From the NCBI GenBank assembly GCA_023432235.1, contig JAEYUX010000145.1, positions 1 through 7,502 of the forward strand: a DNA stretch of 7,502 bases, read 5' to 3'. Shown here one piece after another: positions 1-7,502 of the stretch. The notes beneath the pieces are model-generated. The model saw only the letters and a list, made by a program, of their open reading frames with translations. It was not told the DNA's origin and ran no database searches. Numbering within the stretch: the first letter of the stretch is position 1; every line of letters begins with the position of its first letter. Made by a program: the position numbers and the translations under genes. This stretch comes from Actinomycetes bacterium (GTDB lineage: Bacteria; Actinomycetota; Actinomycetes; Actinomycetales; Demequinaceae).

Positions 1-50
1 GCGTCGACGCGGCGCGCCCCTCGTGTTTGACTGGCCTCGACGCGACCAAT

Positions 51-56
51 GGAGGT
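51..56 (+). promoter_or_regulatory. Ribosome binding site GGAGGT for the ATPase gene
   Basis: A full GGAGGT lies 5 bases before GTG 62. It decides the start: the in-frame GTG at 23 has no comparable site and would add 13 residues that do not fit the ABC fold. Confidence 0.75.
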
Positions 57-61
57 GTGCG

Positions 62-1576
62 GTGAAACTCGAACTGCGAGGCATCACCAAGAGGTTTGGC
101 GATTTCACAGCGAATGACCGGATTGACCTCGTGGTCGAGTCCGGCACCGTTCACGCACTGCTCGGCGAAAACGGCGCTGGTAAGTCAACGTTGATGAACG
201 TGTTGTTCGGTCTGTACGACGCGGATGAGGGCGAGATTCTTCTCGATGGCGAGAAGGTTCACTTCGCCGGACCCGGTGACGCGATGGCCGCAGGGATCGG
301 GATGGTGCACCAGCACTTCATGCTCGTCCACCCGTTCACCGTTGCCGAGAACGTGATGCTTGGGCATGAAGATGTGATGGGCCCTGCCAAGCTGCTCAAT
401 GTTGAGCAAGCCCGCAAACAGGTACGAGAGATCTCTGACCGATTCGGCTTTGACATCAATCCCGATGCTGTCATCGAAGACCTCCCGGTGGGCGCCCAAC
501 AGCGCGTCGAAATCATCAAGGCGCTGTCGAGGGAGGCGCGCGTGCTCATCTTGGATGAGCCGACCGCAGTGCTCACCCCTCAAGAAACCGACGAGTTTCT
601 CGACATTGTGCGCCAGCTGCGCGACGCCGGTACCGCCGTCGTCCTCATCACTCACAAACTCCGTGAGGTGCAGGCAGTTGCTGACGAGATCACGGTGATC
701 CGCCGCGGCAAAGTGGTGGGGCAAGCGAAGCCCACCGCTTCGCAAGAGGAACTTGCCTCACTCATGGTGGGACGTTCGGTGTCGATGACGGTCGACAAAG
801 AGGACGCCACTCCGGGCGACGTGATGCTCGAGATCTCGGGGCTTACCGTCCGTGACGAGTTTGACGTGACCCACCTCGACAACGTGAGTCTTGAGGTGCG
901 GCGCGGAGAGATTCTTGCCATTGCTGGTGTGCAGGGCAACGGCCAGACGGAGTTGACGGAGGCGCTTCTCGGCCTTGCCAAGCCCGCTTCGGGCTCAATC
1001 AAACTCGACGGCAAAGAACTCGTGGGCAAGCCGATCCGCGACGTCCTCATGTCCGGCGTCGGCTTCGTCCCTGAAGACCGGACCGAAGACGGCCTCGTGT
1101 CCACGTTCACCATCGCGAACAACATGATTCTCGACCAGTACCACCAAGCGCCGTACTCGAAGGGTCTTGCTTTGCAGCGAGGCGCGATTCGTGACGCCGC
1201 AGAGAAGTACGTCGAGGAGTTTGACGTACGCACCACGTCGATCGATGCGATGGCTGGCTCACTGTCAGGTGGAAACCAGCAAAAGGTCGTTCTCGCTCGC
1301 GAAATGTCGCGCCCGCTCAAGTTGCTTGTCGCGTCGCAACCGACGCGTGGGCTCGACGTCGGCTCAATTGAGTTTGTCCACAAGCGCATCGTCGCCGAGC
1401 GCGATCACGGTTCGGCAGTGCTCATCGTGTCGAGCGAACTCGATGAGGTCATCGCTCTTGCCGACCGTATCGCGGTGATGTACCACGGCCGGATTGTGGG
1501 CATCGTCCCGCCAGACACCGACCGAGACACCTTGGGCTTGATGATGGCGGGAGCTGTAGAGGAGGCGAAGGCGTGA
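62..1576 (+). CDS. ABC transporter ATP-binding protein of a BMP-type nucleoside importer (two ABC domains)
   Basis: This is the cytoplasmic ATPase that would power nucleoside uptake through the two permeases encoded next. From GTG at 62 it has 504 residues, the usual length for the RbsA/MglA/YufO type with two fused ABC domains. Domain 1 has Walker A GENGAGKST (35-43), Q-loop Gln84, signature LPVGAQQ (141-147) and Walker B VLILDEP (161-167). Domain 2 is degenerate: its Walker A, GVQGNGQTE (289-297), lacks the lysine; its signature LSGGNQQ (401-407) is intact; and Walker B ends in Gln426 (ASQPTRGLD) instead of Glu. The ASQPTRGLD form is familiar from nucleoside-type members. I chose GTG 62 over the in-frame GTG at 23 because GGAGGT lies at 51-56 and the protein then begins directly with the ABC fold. 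The stop overlaps the next start by 4 bases. The substrate class is inferred from neighbouring cdd, deoA and add. Confidence 0.93.
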   Translation: MKLELRGITKRFGDFTANDRIDLVVESGTVHALLGENGAGKSTLMNVLFGLYDADEGEILLDGEKVHFAGPGDAMAAGIGMVHQHFMLVHPFTVAENVMLGHEDVMGPAKLLNVEQARKQVREISDRFGFDINPDAVIEDLPVGAQQRVEIIKALSREARVLILDEPTAVLTPQETDEFLDIVRQLRDAGTAVVLITHKLREVQAVADEITVIRRGKVVGQAKPTASQEELASLMVGRSVSMTVDKEDATPGDVMLEISGLTVRDEFDVTHLDNVSLEVRRGEILAIAGVQGNGQTELTEALLGLAKPASGSIKLDGKELVGKPIRDVLMSGVGFVPEDRTEDGLVSTFTIANNMILDQYHQAPYSKGLALQRGAIRDAAEKYVEEFDVRTTSIDAMAGSLSGGNQQKVVLAREMSRPLKLLVASQPTRGLDVGSIEFVHKRIVAERDHGSAVLIVSSELDEVIALADRIAVMYHGRIVGIVPPDTDRDTLGLMMAGAVEEAKA

Positions 1577-2799
1577 GTACCGAAACGTCAACGACGACGC
1601 AGGAGCGCGAGCCCGACCCCGCTCCGAAGGCGGAGCGCGAGTCCGTGTTCCGGGCGATCGTCGAGAGCTCGTCACTCGTTGTGTTTATCGCGGTCGCGCT
1701 GTCTCTCATTCTGGGCGGCGTGCTCATCATCGTTGCGTCCGATGAGGTGGGCGAGGCAGCGGGATACTTCTTCTCCCGGCCTGGCGACACGTTCAAGGCA
1801 ATTGGCGATGTGCTCGGCAACACCTATTCGGCCATGGTCAATGGTGCGATCTACAACACCAAGGCGAGTTCATTCTCCGCGGGCATCAAGCCGCTCACGC
1901 AAACCCTCACGATGGCGACACCGCTCATCTTTGCGGGCCTCGGCCTCGGTCTGGGCTTCCGTGCCGGTCTGTTCAACATTGGTGCGCAGGGCCAGATCAT
2001 CATCGGGGCCACGCTCGGTGGCTACATCGGCTTCGCGTGGAACCTGCCGCTTGGCATTCACCTGCTTGTCGCCATTCTCGGCACGATGCTGGGTGGAGCG
2101 CTGTGGGGCTTCATCCCCGGCATTTTGAAGGCGACCACAGGCGCTCATGAGGTGATCGTGACGATCATGCTCAATTACATCGCGCTCAATCTCGTGTCCT
2201 TCCTGCTGAGCAAGGACGCGTTCCAGATGCCTGGTTCCGACAACCCGATTGCTCCGCAGGTCGACAGCACGGCGATGTACCCCAAGCTGCTGGGGAGCAA
2301 TTACGCCCTCCACTGGGGATTCATCGTCGCGCTGGTGGCAGCCGTTGGAGTGTGGTGGTTGCTTGAGCGTTCCACGTGGGGTCTTCAGTTCCGAGCGGTG
2401 GGCGCCAATCCGCACGCCGCCAAGACGGCAGGCATGAATGTCCCGATGACGTATGTGCTCGTCCTTGTCATCGCGGGTGCTCTTGCCGGTCTTGCTGGAT
2501 CCGCGCAGATTCTGGGAACCCAGCCAGCGCTCACATCGAACGTGGCCGCGTCGTTTGGTTTTGACGCGATTACGGTTGCGCTGCTCGGCAGATCACGTCC
2601 GCTGGGCATCGTGTTGGCGGCCATCTTGTTTGGCGCGCTCAATGCGTCTGGCCCCGCACTTCAAGTTCAAGCTCAATTGCCCATTGATGTGGTGCTCGTG
2701 GTCCAGTCGCTCATTGTGCTGTTCATCGCCGCACCACCGCTTGTGAGATCGCTGGTGGGATTGCCCCAACCGCGCCGCGTCAAGGAGGTGGCGGCATGA
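1573..2799 (+). CDS. ABC transporter permease, BPD_transp_2 family (nucleoside importer subunit 1)
   Basis: This 408-residue polytopic membrane protein should form half of the importer channel. A hydrophilic, charged N-terminus (1-33) is followed by a first membrane segment (about 34-56), an external stretch, and then the conserved core. Family landmarks are FRAGLFNIGAQGQ (129-141), EVIVTIMLN (193-201, the probable ATPase-coupling region) and RAVGANP (from 274). These match the YufP/NupP-like permeases that pair with BMP lipoproteins. The start is GTG 1573, with AGGAGG at 1560-1565, seven bases upstream, and its first base precedes the TGA of the ATPase gene, giving a GTGA overlap. The stop overlaps the start of the second permease in ATGA. 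Nucleoside specificity is inferred from operon partners, not from a recognised binding residue. Confidence 0.92.
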   Translation: MSTETSTTTQEREPDPAPKAERESVFRAIVESSSLVVFIAVALSLILGGVLIIVASDEVGEAAGYFFSRPGDTFKAIGDVLGNTYSAMVNGAIYNTKASSFSAGIKPLTQTLTMATPLIFAGLGLGLGFRAGLFNIGAQGQIIIGATLGGYIGFAWNLPLGIHLLVAILGTMLGGALWGFIPGILKATTGAHEVIVTIMLNYIALNLVSFLLSKDAFQMPGSDNPIAPQVDSTAMYPKLLGSNYALHWGFIVALVAAVGVWWLLERSTWGLQFRAVGANPHAAKTAGMNVPMTYVLVLVIAGALAGLAGSAQILGTQPALTSNVAASFGFDAITVALLGRSRPLGIVLAAILFGALNASGPALQVQAQLPIDVVLVVQSLIVLFIAAPPLVRSLVGLPQPRRVKEVAA

Positions 2800-4097
2800 G
2801 CGCCGTGACTGCTGAGGCCACCCAGACGTCGCCTGAGGTGAAGCCGAACCTGCGTAGCCCGATCATCTACGGCGTCATTGCTCTTGCCTCGCTCGTCGGT
2901 TTCGGCCTCACGATCGACGCAGGGACCTACACGAAGTTCACTTTCGCACGCCCAACGGACTTCGTTGAAGTGCCGTCGTGGACGGCACCGGCTCAGCCGC
3001 TTGCGCTCACTCTCACGATCATTGCACTCGTGCTAGCGGGCCTCAGCGCGTGGGCTTCCCTCACGTTCCGCAGGCTTGGGGCATGGCTGCCAGTGCTCTT
3101 TGGAGTGCTCATCATCTGGACCATGCTGACGTGGGCCGGTGCAGGCAAGACGGCCACGAGCATGCAGATCACTGGTCTGCTTGCCGGCGCGCTTGTCGCA
3201 TCGATTCCGCTGGTCTTTGGTGCGATGGCAGGCGCCGTGTGCGAACGCTCCGGCGTCATCAACATCGCCATTGAGGGCCAGCTCTTGGGTGGTGCCTTCC
3301 TTGCCGCTGTGGTGGCGGGAGGCGTTGCGGATGCGAGTGGGTCCAAGGCGCTCGGTGCCTACATTGGCCTTGCGGCGGCGCCCATTGCGGGTGCGGTGGT
3401 CGGTGCGATTCTCGCGCTGTTCGCCGTGCGCTATTGGGTGGACCAGATCGTCGTGGGTGTGGTCCTCAACGTGCTCGTCATTGGCGTGACGAACTTCCTC
3501 TTTGGCACATTGCTGCGCGACAGGACCGAACTCAACCAAGCGATCGGCTTGCCCGCGCTGCCCATCCCGCTCCTGGGAGATATCCCCGTGGTTGGGCCGG
3601 TGCTGTTCCGTCAAAACGCGCTCGTGTATCTCATGTACATCGTGGTCGCGGTGCTCCACATCATGCTGTTCAAGTCCCGTTGGGGCTTGCGCGTGCGTGC
3701 CGTTGGCGAGCACCCCAAGGCCGCCGACACGGTGGGCATCAAGGTCAACCGCACCCGCGTGCGCAACACCATCCTTGGCGGCGCGATCGCTGGTCTCGGT
3801 GGCGCGTTCTTCACGGTGTCAGCAGGGCTCGCCTTCGGTAAGGAGATGTCAGCAGGAAAAGGCTTTATCGCGCTGGCGGCGATGATCCTCGGGCGGTGGT
3901 CACCTAAGGGTGCACTTGCTGCGGCGTTGCTTTTTGGATTCGCCGACGCTCTGCGCGAGCAGTTTGGCATTGTCGGGACGGCAATTCCGTCGCAGTTCCT
4001 TGCGATGTTCCCGTATATCGCGACGATCTTCGCGGTTGCCGGACTCGTGGGCCACGCACGCCCACCCGCTGCTGAAGGAAAGCCGTACAAGAAGTGA
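2796..4097 (+). CDS. ABC transporter permease, BPD_transp_2 family (nucleoside importer subunit 2)
   Basis: This is the second, divergent permease (433 residues) expected to pair with the preceding one, as in YufP/YufQ-type nucleoside importers. Hydrophobic segments near 22-41, 67-88, 95-114 and 125-147 precede the conserved core. Landmarks are CERSGVINIAIEGQ (149-162), equivalent to the FRAGLFNIGAQGQ region of its partner, WVDQIVVGVVLN (214-225) and RAVGEHPKAADTVGI (from 301). The long N-terminal part, with three extra hydrophobic segments before the core, distinguishes it from permease 1. The start ATG 2796 overlaps the previous stop (ATGA), with a strong AAGGAGGTG at 2782-2790. The stop overlaps the cdd start in GTGA. 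The product acts in the cytoplasmic membrane; the assignment as a nucleoside permease rests on gene order and family landmarks. Confidence 0.92.
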   Translation: MSAVTAEATQTSPEVKPNLRSPIIYGVIALASLVGFGLTIDAGTYTKFTFARPTDFVEVPSWTAPAQPLALTLTIIALVLAGLSAWASLTFRRLGAWLPVLFGVLIIWTMLTWAGAGKTATSMQITGLLAGALVASIPLVFGAMAGAVCERSGVINIAIEGQLLGGAFLAAVVAGGVADASGSKALGAYIGLAAAPIAGAVVGAILALFAVRYWVDQIVVGVVLNVLVIGVTNFLFGTLLRDRTELNQAIGLPALPIPLLGDIPVVGPVLFRQNALVYLMYIVVAVLHIMLFKSRWGLRVRAVGEHPKAADTVGIKVNRTRVRNTILGGAIAGLGGAFFTVSAGLAFGKEMSAGKGFIALAAMILGRWSPKGALAAALLFGFADALREQFGIVGTAIPSQFLAMFPYIATIFAVAGLVGHARPPAAEGKPYKK

Positions 4098-4491
4098 GCA
4101 CCGTTGACTGGGACGCCTTGCGTGCTGCGGCGCGAGAGGCGTCGGCGCGAGCCTACGTTCCGTACTCCTCGTATCCCGTGGGGGCGGCAGCCCTGACCGA
4201 CACCGGCCAGGTGGTGACGGGCGCGAACGTCGAGAACGCCTCATACGGCCTCACTCTGTGCGCCGAATGCGCCCTCGTGTCGAAGTTGCACACCGACGCG
4301 CTCGGAACACGGCTTGTCGCCTTTGCATGCGTTGACCGCGATGGCAATCCATTGCAGCCATGCGGTCGCTGCCGTCAATTGCTCTACGAGTTCGGTGGTG
4401 ACGAACTGCTGATCGACGGCCCCGAGGGGACTCTCACGATGAAGGACATCCTGCCGTGGGCTTTTGGCCCGCAGCACTTGGAGGGCACCCC

Positions 4492-4495
<4 letters not shown>
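4094..4495 (+). CDS. cdd: Cytidine deaminase
   Basis: Cytidine deaminase hydrolyses cytidine and deoxycytidine to uridine and deoxyuridine in the cytoplasm, feeding imported nucleosides to the phosphorylase encoded next. The 133-residue length fits the short homotetrameric bacterial class. Visible motifs are the substrate-binding NVENASYG (45-52), the catalytic CAE (Cys56, Glu58) and PCGRC (Cys90, Cys93). Three cysteines as zinc ligands, rather than His plus two Cys, is the pattern of the tetrameric enzymes such as that of Bacillus subtilis. GTG 4094 is chosen because the conserved N-terminus begins at once, and it overlaps the permease stop (GTGA). An AAGGAAAG at 4075-4082 is a rather distant possible ribosome site, so coupling with the permease is likely. 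Its stop overlaps deoA in ATGA. Confidence 0.97.
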
Positions 4496-5802
<1,307 letters not shown>

Positions 5803-6819
5803 GTGCCCTGGACACTCACCGGCCTGGCCGCCCGCGCGGCTCGCGCGGTGGGAGGGCCGCGCGTGGTGCTCTCGGCATCGAGCGGTACCCGCGCGCAACG
5901 TGTCCAGCGCATAGCGGCGGACCGGCCCGACGTCATGTCCCGCGCCTGTGCGCGCCGCCTCGAGACATTGAGCACGGCGGACCGACGCGCCATCGAGGTG
6001 GCCTTCGACCACATGCCGGGCGATGCGCCTGTCATTGAGCGGGCGGTTGCAAGTGGCGCTCCCGTCTCGGGCATCGCCGCTCTTGCTGGCGCATGGGACA
6101 CTCTCGATGAGCACGCCCGCGCCGTGGTGAGAAGCCCGCTTGGCTCCGCCAGCGTCGGCCCTGTGAAGTGGGGCGAGACGCCTGCGCAACAGGTGGACCA
6201 GACGACGTGCGGGGCGGCGGTCGCGTCGATGATGCTCATGATGGGCGACCCCCTGGTGGCCGCCTGGGTCGCCGCGGGAAGGCGGCCGGGTTGGCACTTG
6301 CCGGGTGAGGTTGCCGACGCTGTCGCAGCGGCCGACGCTTCTGGCAGCAGTCTGATGACGCTCGCGGAGCGGTGGTGGGCGCTGCAACGGGTGGTACACA
6401 AGCGCGCGACGCGCCGGGGTCTCGGTGTGGCGCCCTGGCCCCGAACGCTCGGCACGCCGCCATGGAGAATCGACAATGTGGTGCGCTACGCGGGCCTTCG
6501 CTGGCGTGGGGCGCTCATCGATGATGCGAGCACGGCGGAGGTGGATGGCTTCAGCGCCTATGCACGCGCCGCGCTGATCGACGGCATTCCCGTGCCGTTG
6601 TACACGGGCGGGGACTCCGCGCGCGGCCTGGCCACGGTGGTGCCACGGCATGTGGTCCTCTTGGTGGGCACTCATGACGAGGCTTTCCGCGTCTACGAAC
6701 CATCAAGCGGCCACATCGATGTGTGGGATCCCCTCACGGCGGGCTTGTCATCTCACCACGCGTTGGGGGGCTGGAATCGCACGATGTGGGCGATCCTGCC
6801 GCGGTGGCGTGGTGCGTGA
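5803..6819 (+). CDS. Putative peptidase C39-like cysteine protein of unknown role
   Basis: I do not recognise a named gene. The 338-residue reading has an N-terminal part (about 1-115), rich in Ala and Arg and probably helical, and a C-terminal part resembling the C39 papain-like fold. There QVDQTTCGAA holds Gln130 and Cys136, six apart as in C39 enzymes, and the cysteine starts a hydrophobic helix. PRHVVLLVG holds His283, and YEPSSG, 16 residues later, holds Glu299 where an Asp is usual. The Cys-to-His distance of 147 is longer than in compact C39 domains and implies an insertion. No convincing signal peptide or membrane segment is visible, so a cytoplasmic protein is inferred. GTG 5803 directly abuts the deoA stop but has no clear ribosome site; GTG 5863, with GGGAGGG upstream, is a strong alternative giving 318 residues. 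It could be a protease, another papain-like hydrolase, or a binding protein. Confidence 0.75.
   Translation: MPWTLTGLAARAARAVGGPRVVLSASSGTRAQRVQRIAADRPDVMSRACARRLETLSTADRRAIEVAFDHMPGDAPVIERAVASGAPVSGIAALAGAWDTLDEHARAVVRSPLGSASVGPVKWGETPAQQVDQTTCGAAVASMMLMMGDPLVAAWVAAGRRPGWHLPGEVADAVAAADASGSSLMTLAERWWALQRVVHKRATRRGLGVAPWPRTLGTPPWRIDNVVRYAGLRWRGALIDDASTAEVDGFSAYARAALIDGIPVPLYTGGDSARGLATVVPRHVVLLVGTHDEAFRVYEPSSGHIDVWDPLTAGLSSHHALGGWNRTMWAILPRWRGA
5850..5856 (+). promoter_or_regulatory. Possible ribosome binding site GGGAGGG for an internal start at GTG 5863
   Basis: GGGAGGG sits six bases before an in-frame GTG at 5863. GTG 5803, which abuts deoA, has only weak purine content upstream, so this site may mark the true start of the C39-like gene. 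In G-rich DNA it could also be chance. Confidence 0.4.
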
Positions 6820-6845
6820 CGCAGAGGTGAGCCGCACGATAGGTT
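6816..6845 (+). promoter_or_regulatory. Candidate sigma-70-type promoter for the small membrane protein
   Basis: GTGACG (6816-6821; matches TTGACA at four of six positions) is followed after 18 bases by TAGGTT (6840-6845), which fits the actinobacterial TANNNT -10 pattern. The -35 overlaps the stop codon of the C39-like gene. A start of transcription near 6852 would leave a leader of about 17 bases containing the AGGGG ribosome site at 6858-6862. This is from pattern only. Confidence 0.4.
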
Positions 6846-6868
6846 CAGGTCGTGGTCAGGGGCAGTCA

Positions 6869-7330
6869 ATGAAGACGACGCTACGTAGCGCCCGTGTGTG
6901 GCTCGCCGGTGCCGTGATCTCGACGGCAACAATCGCATGGGTTGCCGTTGCGATCGCCGCGTCGAGCCAAGAAGACTTGGTGGGCGAACTGAGCGTCGCA
7001 GGCATCGCGCTGACAATCGGCGGGCTTGAGGCCACGTTCCTCACGTGGCGCGCGTGGGCGCGAATGCAGCGAACGATTGCCATTGTCGTCACGACTCTTG
7101 CCTCGGCTGGCGCGATCATTGTCTTCCTCGCCACGTCACCTGGCCTCTCCGCGGGGGCGCTTGTCGCGGTCGCAGTGGGCATTGCCATGGTGGGATTCGC
7201 GTGTGCGGTTGGCCTATACGGGGTGCTGACCGGTCCCGATTCGTCACTTCCCGCACTCGTCACGGCCTTAGCGATTGTCGGGATTCTCGCGTATTTGGCT
7301 CAAGTGCTGTGGGCAGCGGCACGCACGTGA
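6869..7330 (+). CDS. Small integral membrane protein with five hydrophobic segments, function unknown
   Basis: This 153-residue protein is not recognised. After a short basic N-terminus (MKTTLRSAR) come five hydrophobic stretches at about 10-31, 41-60, 70-89, 95-120 and 127-150. They are separated by short loops: SSQEDLVGE (32-40), the basic RAWARMQR (61-68), which suggests a cytoplasmic loop by the positive-inside rule, a Pro-Gly turn near 91, and TGPDSS (121-126). No catalytic motif, transporter signature or lipobox is visible. ATG 6869 is chosen because AGGGG lies at 6858-6862, six bases upstream, and the protein then begins just before its first membrane segment. The frame stays open upstream to 6650, but that part overlaps the C39-like gene and reads as unstructured. 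It lies between that gene and add, 49 bases after the former, so it may belong to the same cluster. Confidence 0.7.
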   Translation: MKTTLRSARVWLAGAVISTATIAWVAVAIAASSQEDLVGELSVAGIALTIGGLEATFLTWRAWARMQRTIAIVVTTLASAGAIIVFLATSPGLSAGALVAVAVGIAMVGFACAVGLYGVLTGPDSSLPALVTALAIVGILAYLAQVLWAAART

Positions 7331-7352
7331 AGCACGGGGAGCTGGGCGGACG

Positions 7353-7358
7353 TACGCT
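7353..7358 (+). promoter_or_regulatory. Candidate -10 element of a leaderless add promoter
   Basis: TACGCT fits the actinobacterial TANNNT -10 pattern. Six bases separate it from the A of ATG 7365, the usual distance from a -10 to the transcription start, and no ribosome site is present just before the ATG. Together these suggest that the add mRNA starts at its own ATG. The -35 is poor (GTGAAG at 7327-7332). Confidence 0.5.
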
Positions 7359-7364
7359 GGTCGC

Positions 7365-7502
7365 ATGACGCTCACCTCAGACGAGATTCGCACGCTTCCC
7401 AAGGTTGTCCTCCATGATCACCTCGACGGCGGTCTTCGCCCTGACACGCTCATCGAGCTTGCGGGTGAGATTGGTTACGCGCTCCCGGCAACGGATCCTC
7501 AT
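7365..7502 (+). CDS. add: Adenosine deaminase, N-terminal part (cut by window end)
   Basis: Adenosine deaminase converts adenosine and deoxyadenosine to inosine and deoxyinosine, the purine branch of the salvage set. Only 46 codons are in the window, with no stop. The segment PKVVLHDHLDGGLRP (12-26) is the opening strand of the metal-dependent deaminase barrel: His17 and His19 correspond to the HxH zinc ligands and Asp21 to the conserved Asp of the HxHLDG motif. The HDHLDGGLRP wording is typical of actinobacterial Add. The remaining zinc ligands and the catalytic Glu lie beyond the window, so integrity cannot be judged. ATG 7365 starts the conserved N-terminus at the expected distance. It has no ribosome site but has a -10-like hexamer just upstream, and it begins 34 bases after the membrane protein ends. 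Confidence 0.93.
   Translation, partial: MTLTSDEIRTLPKVVLHDHLDGGLRPDTLIELAGEIGYALPATDPH

Noticed and set aside
27..32. TTGACT as a -35 box ahead of the ATPase gene
   Set aside because: No TANNNT hexamer lies 16-19 bases downstream; that stretch holds the GGAGGT ribosome site instead.
23..61. Upstream in-frame GTG start for the ATPase at 23
   Set aside because: It has no ribosome site, and the added residues (MFDWPRRDQWRCA) do not match the beginning of an ABC domain. GTG 62 has GGAGGT at a good distance.
652..1389. A 245-codon open frame on the - strand inside the ATPase gene
   Set aside because: It is entirely covered by conserved ABC domain coding on the + strand. The product is Ser/Thr/Arg-rich, without a motif or ribosome site, so it is a shadow.
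6650..6868. N-terminal extension of the small membrane protein back to 6650
   Set aside because: The region is the conserved His-containing C-terminus of the C39-like protein in another frame; the extension is low-complexity and ATG 6869 has its own ribosome site.
7351..7356. CGTACG palindrome before add as an operator
   Set aside because: Six bases are too few to support a repressor site, and such palindromes are frequent by chance in this composition. It overlaps the proposed -10.

Overview
The window reads as high-GC actinobacterial DNA (probably Micrococcales or a relative, an inference from style rather than a taxonomic assignment). All seven genes lie on the + strand, GTG starts are common, ribosome binding sites are of the GGAGG type, and codon third positions are strongly G/C. 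It holds one tightly packed nucleoside uptake and salvage cluster with no insertion sequence, CRISPR array or RNA gene that I can see, and no gene-free stretch longer than about 65 bases.

Positions 62-4097 encode three parts of a BMP-type (RbsA/MglA-like) nucleoside ABC importer: a double-domain ATPase and two different BPD_transp_2 permeases. The substrate-binding lipoprotein expected for this system is not in the window and presumably lies upstream. Positions 4094-5802 encode cytidine deaminase (cdd) and thymidine phosphorylase (deoA). The last gene, from 7365 and cut by the window end, is the N-terminus of adenosine deaminase (add). Together they describe uptake of nucleosides, deamination of cytidine and adenosine, and phosphorolysis of pyrimidine deoxynucleosides to base plus sugar phosphate.

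The first five genes are joined by four consecutive 4-base stop/start overlaps (GTGA, ATGA, GTGA, ATGA), and deoA is followed directly by a GTG codon, so 62-6819 is probably one translationally coupled operon. Two unexplained genes sit between deoA and add. One is a 338-residue protein whose C-terminal half carries a peptidase C39-like Gln/Cys/His pattern, with no export signal. The other is a 153-residue protein with five hydrophobic segments. I see a candidate promoter at 6816-6845 ahead of the membrane protein and a candidate leaderless promoter at 7353-7358 directly ahead of add, so the downstream genes may be transcribed separately as well.

Most of the window is ordinary, well-understood metabolism. 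The C39-like protein is the part least explained by known biology; I do not claim a new system from this sequence alone.
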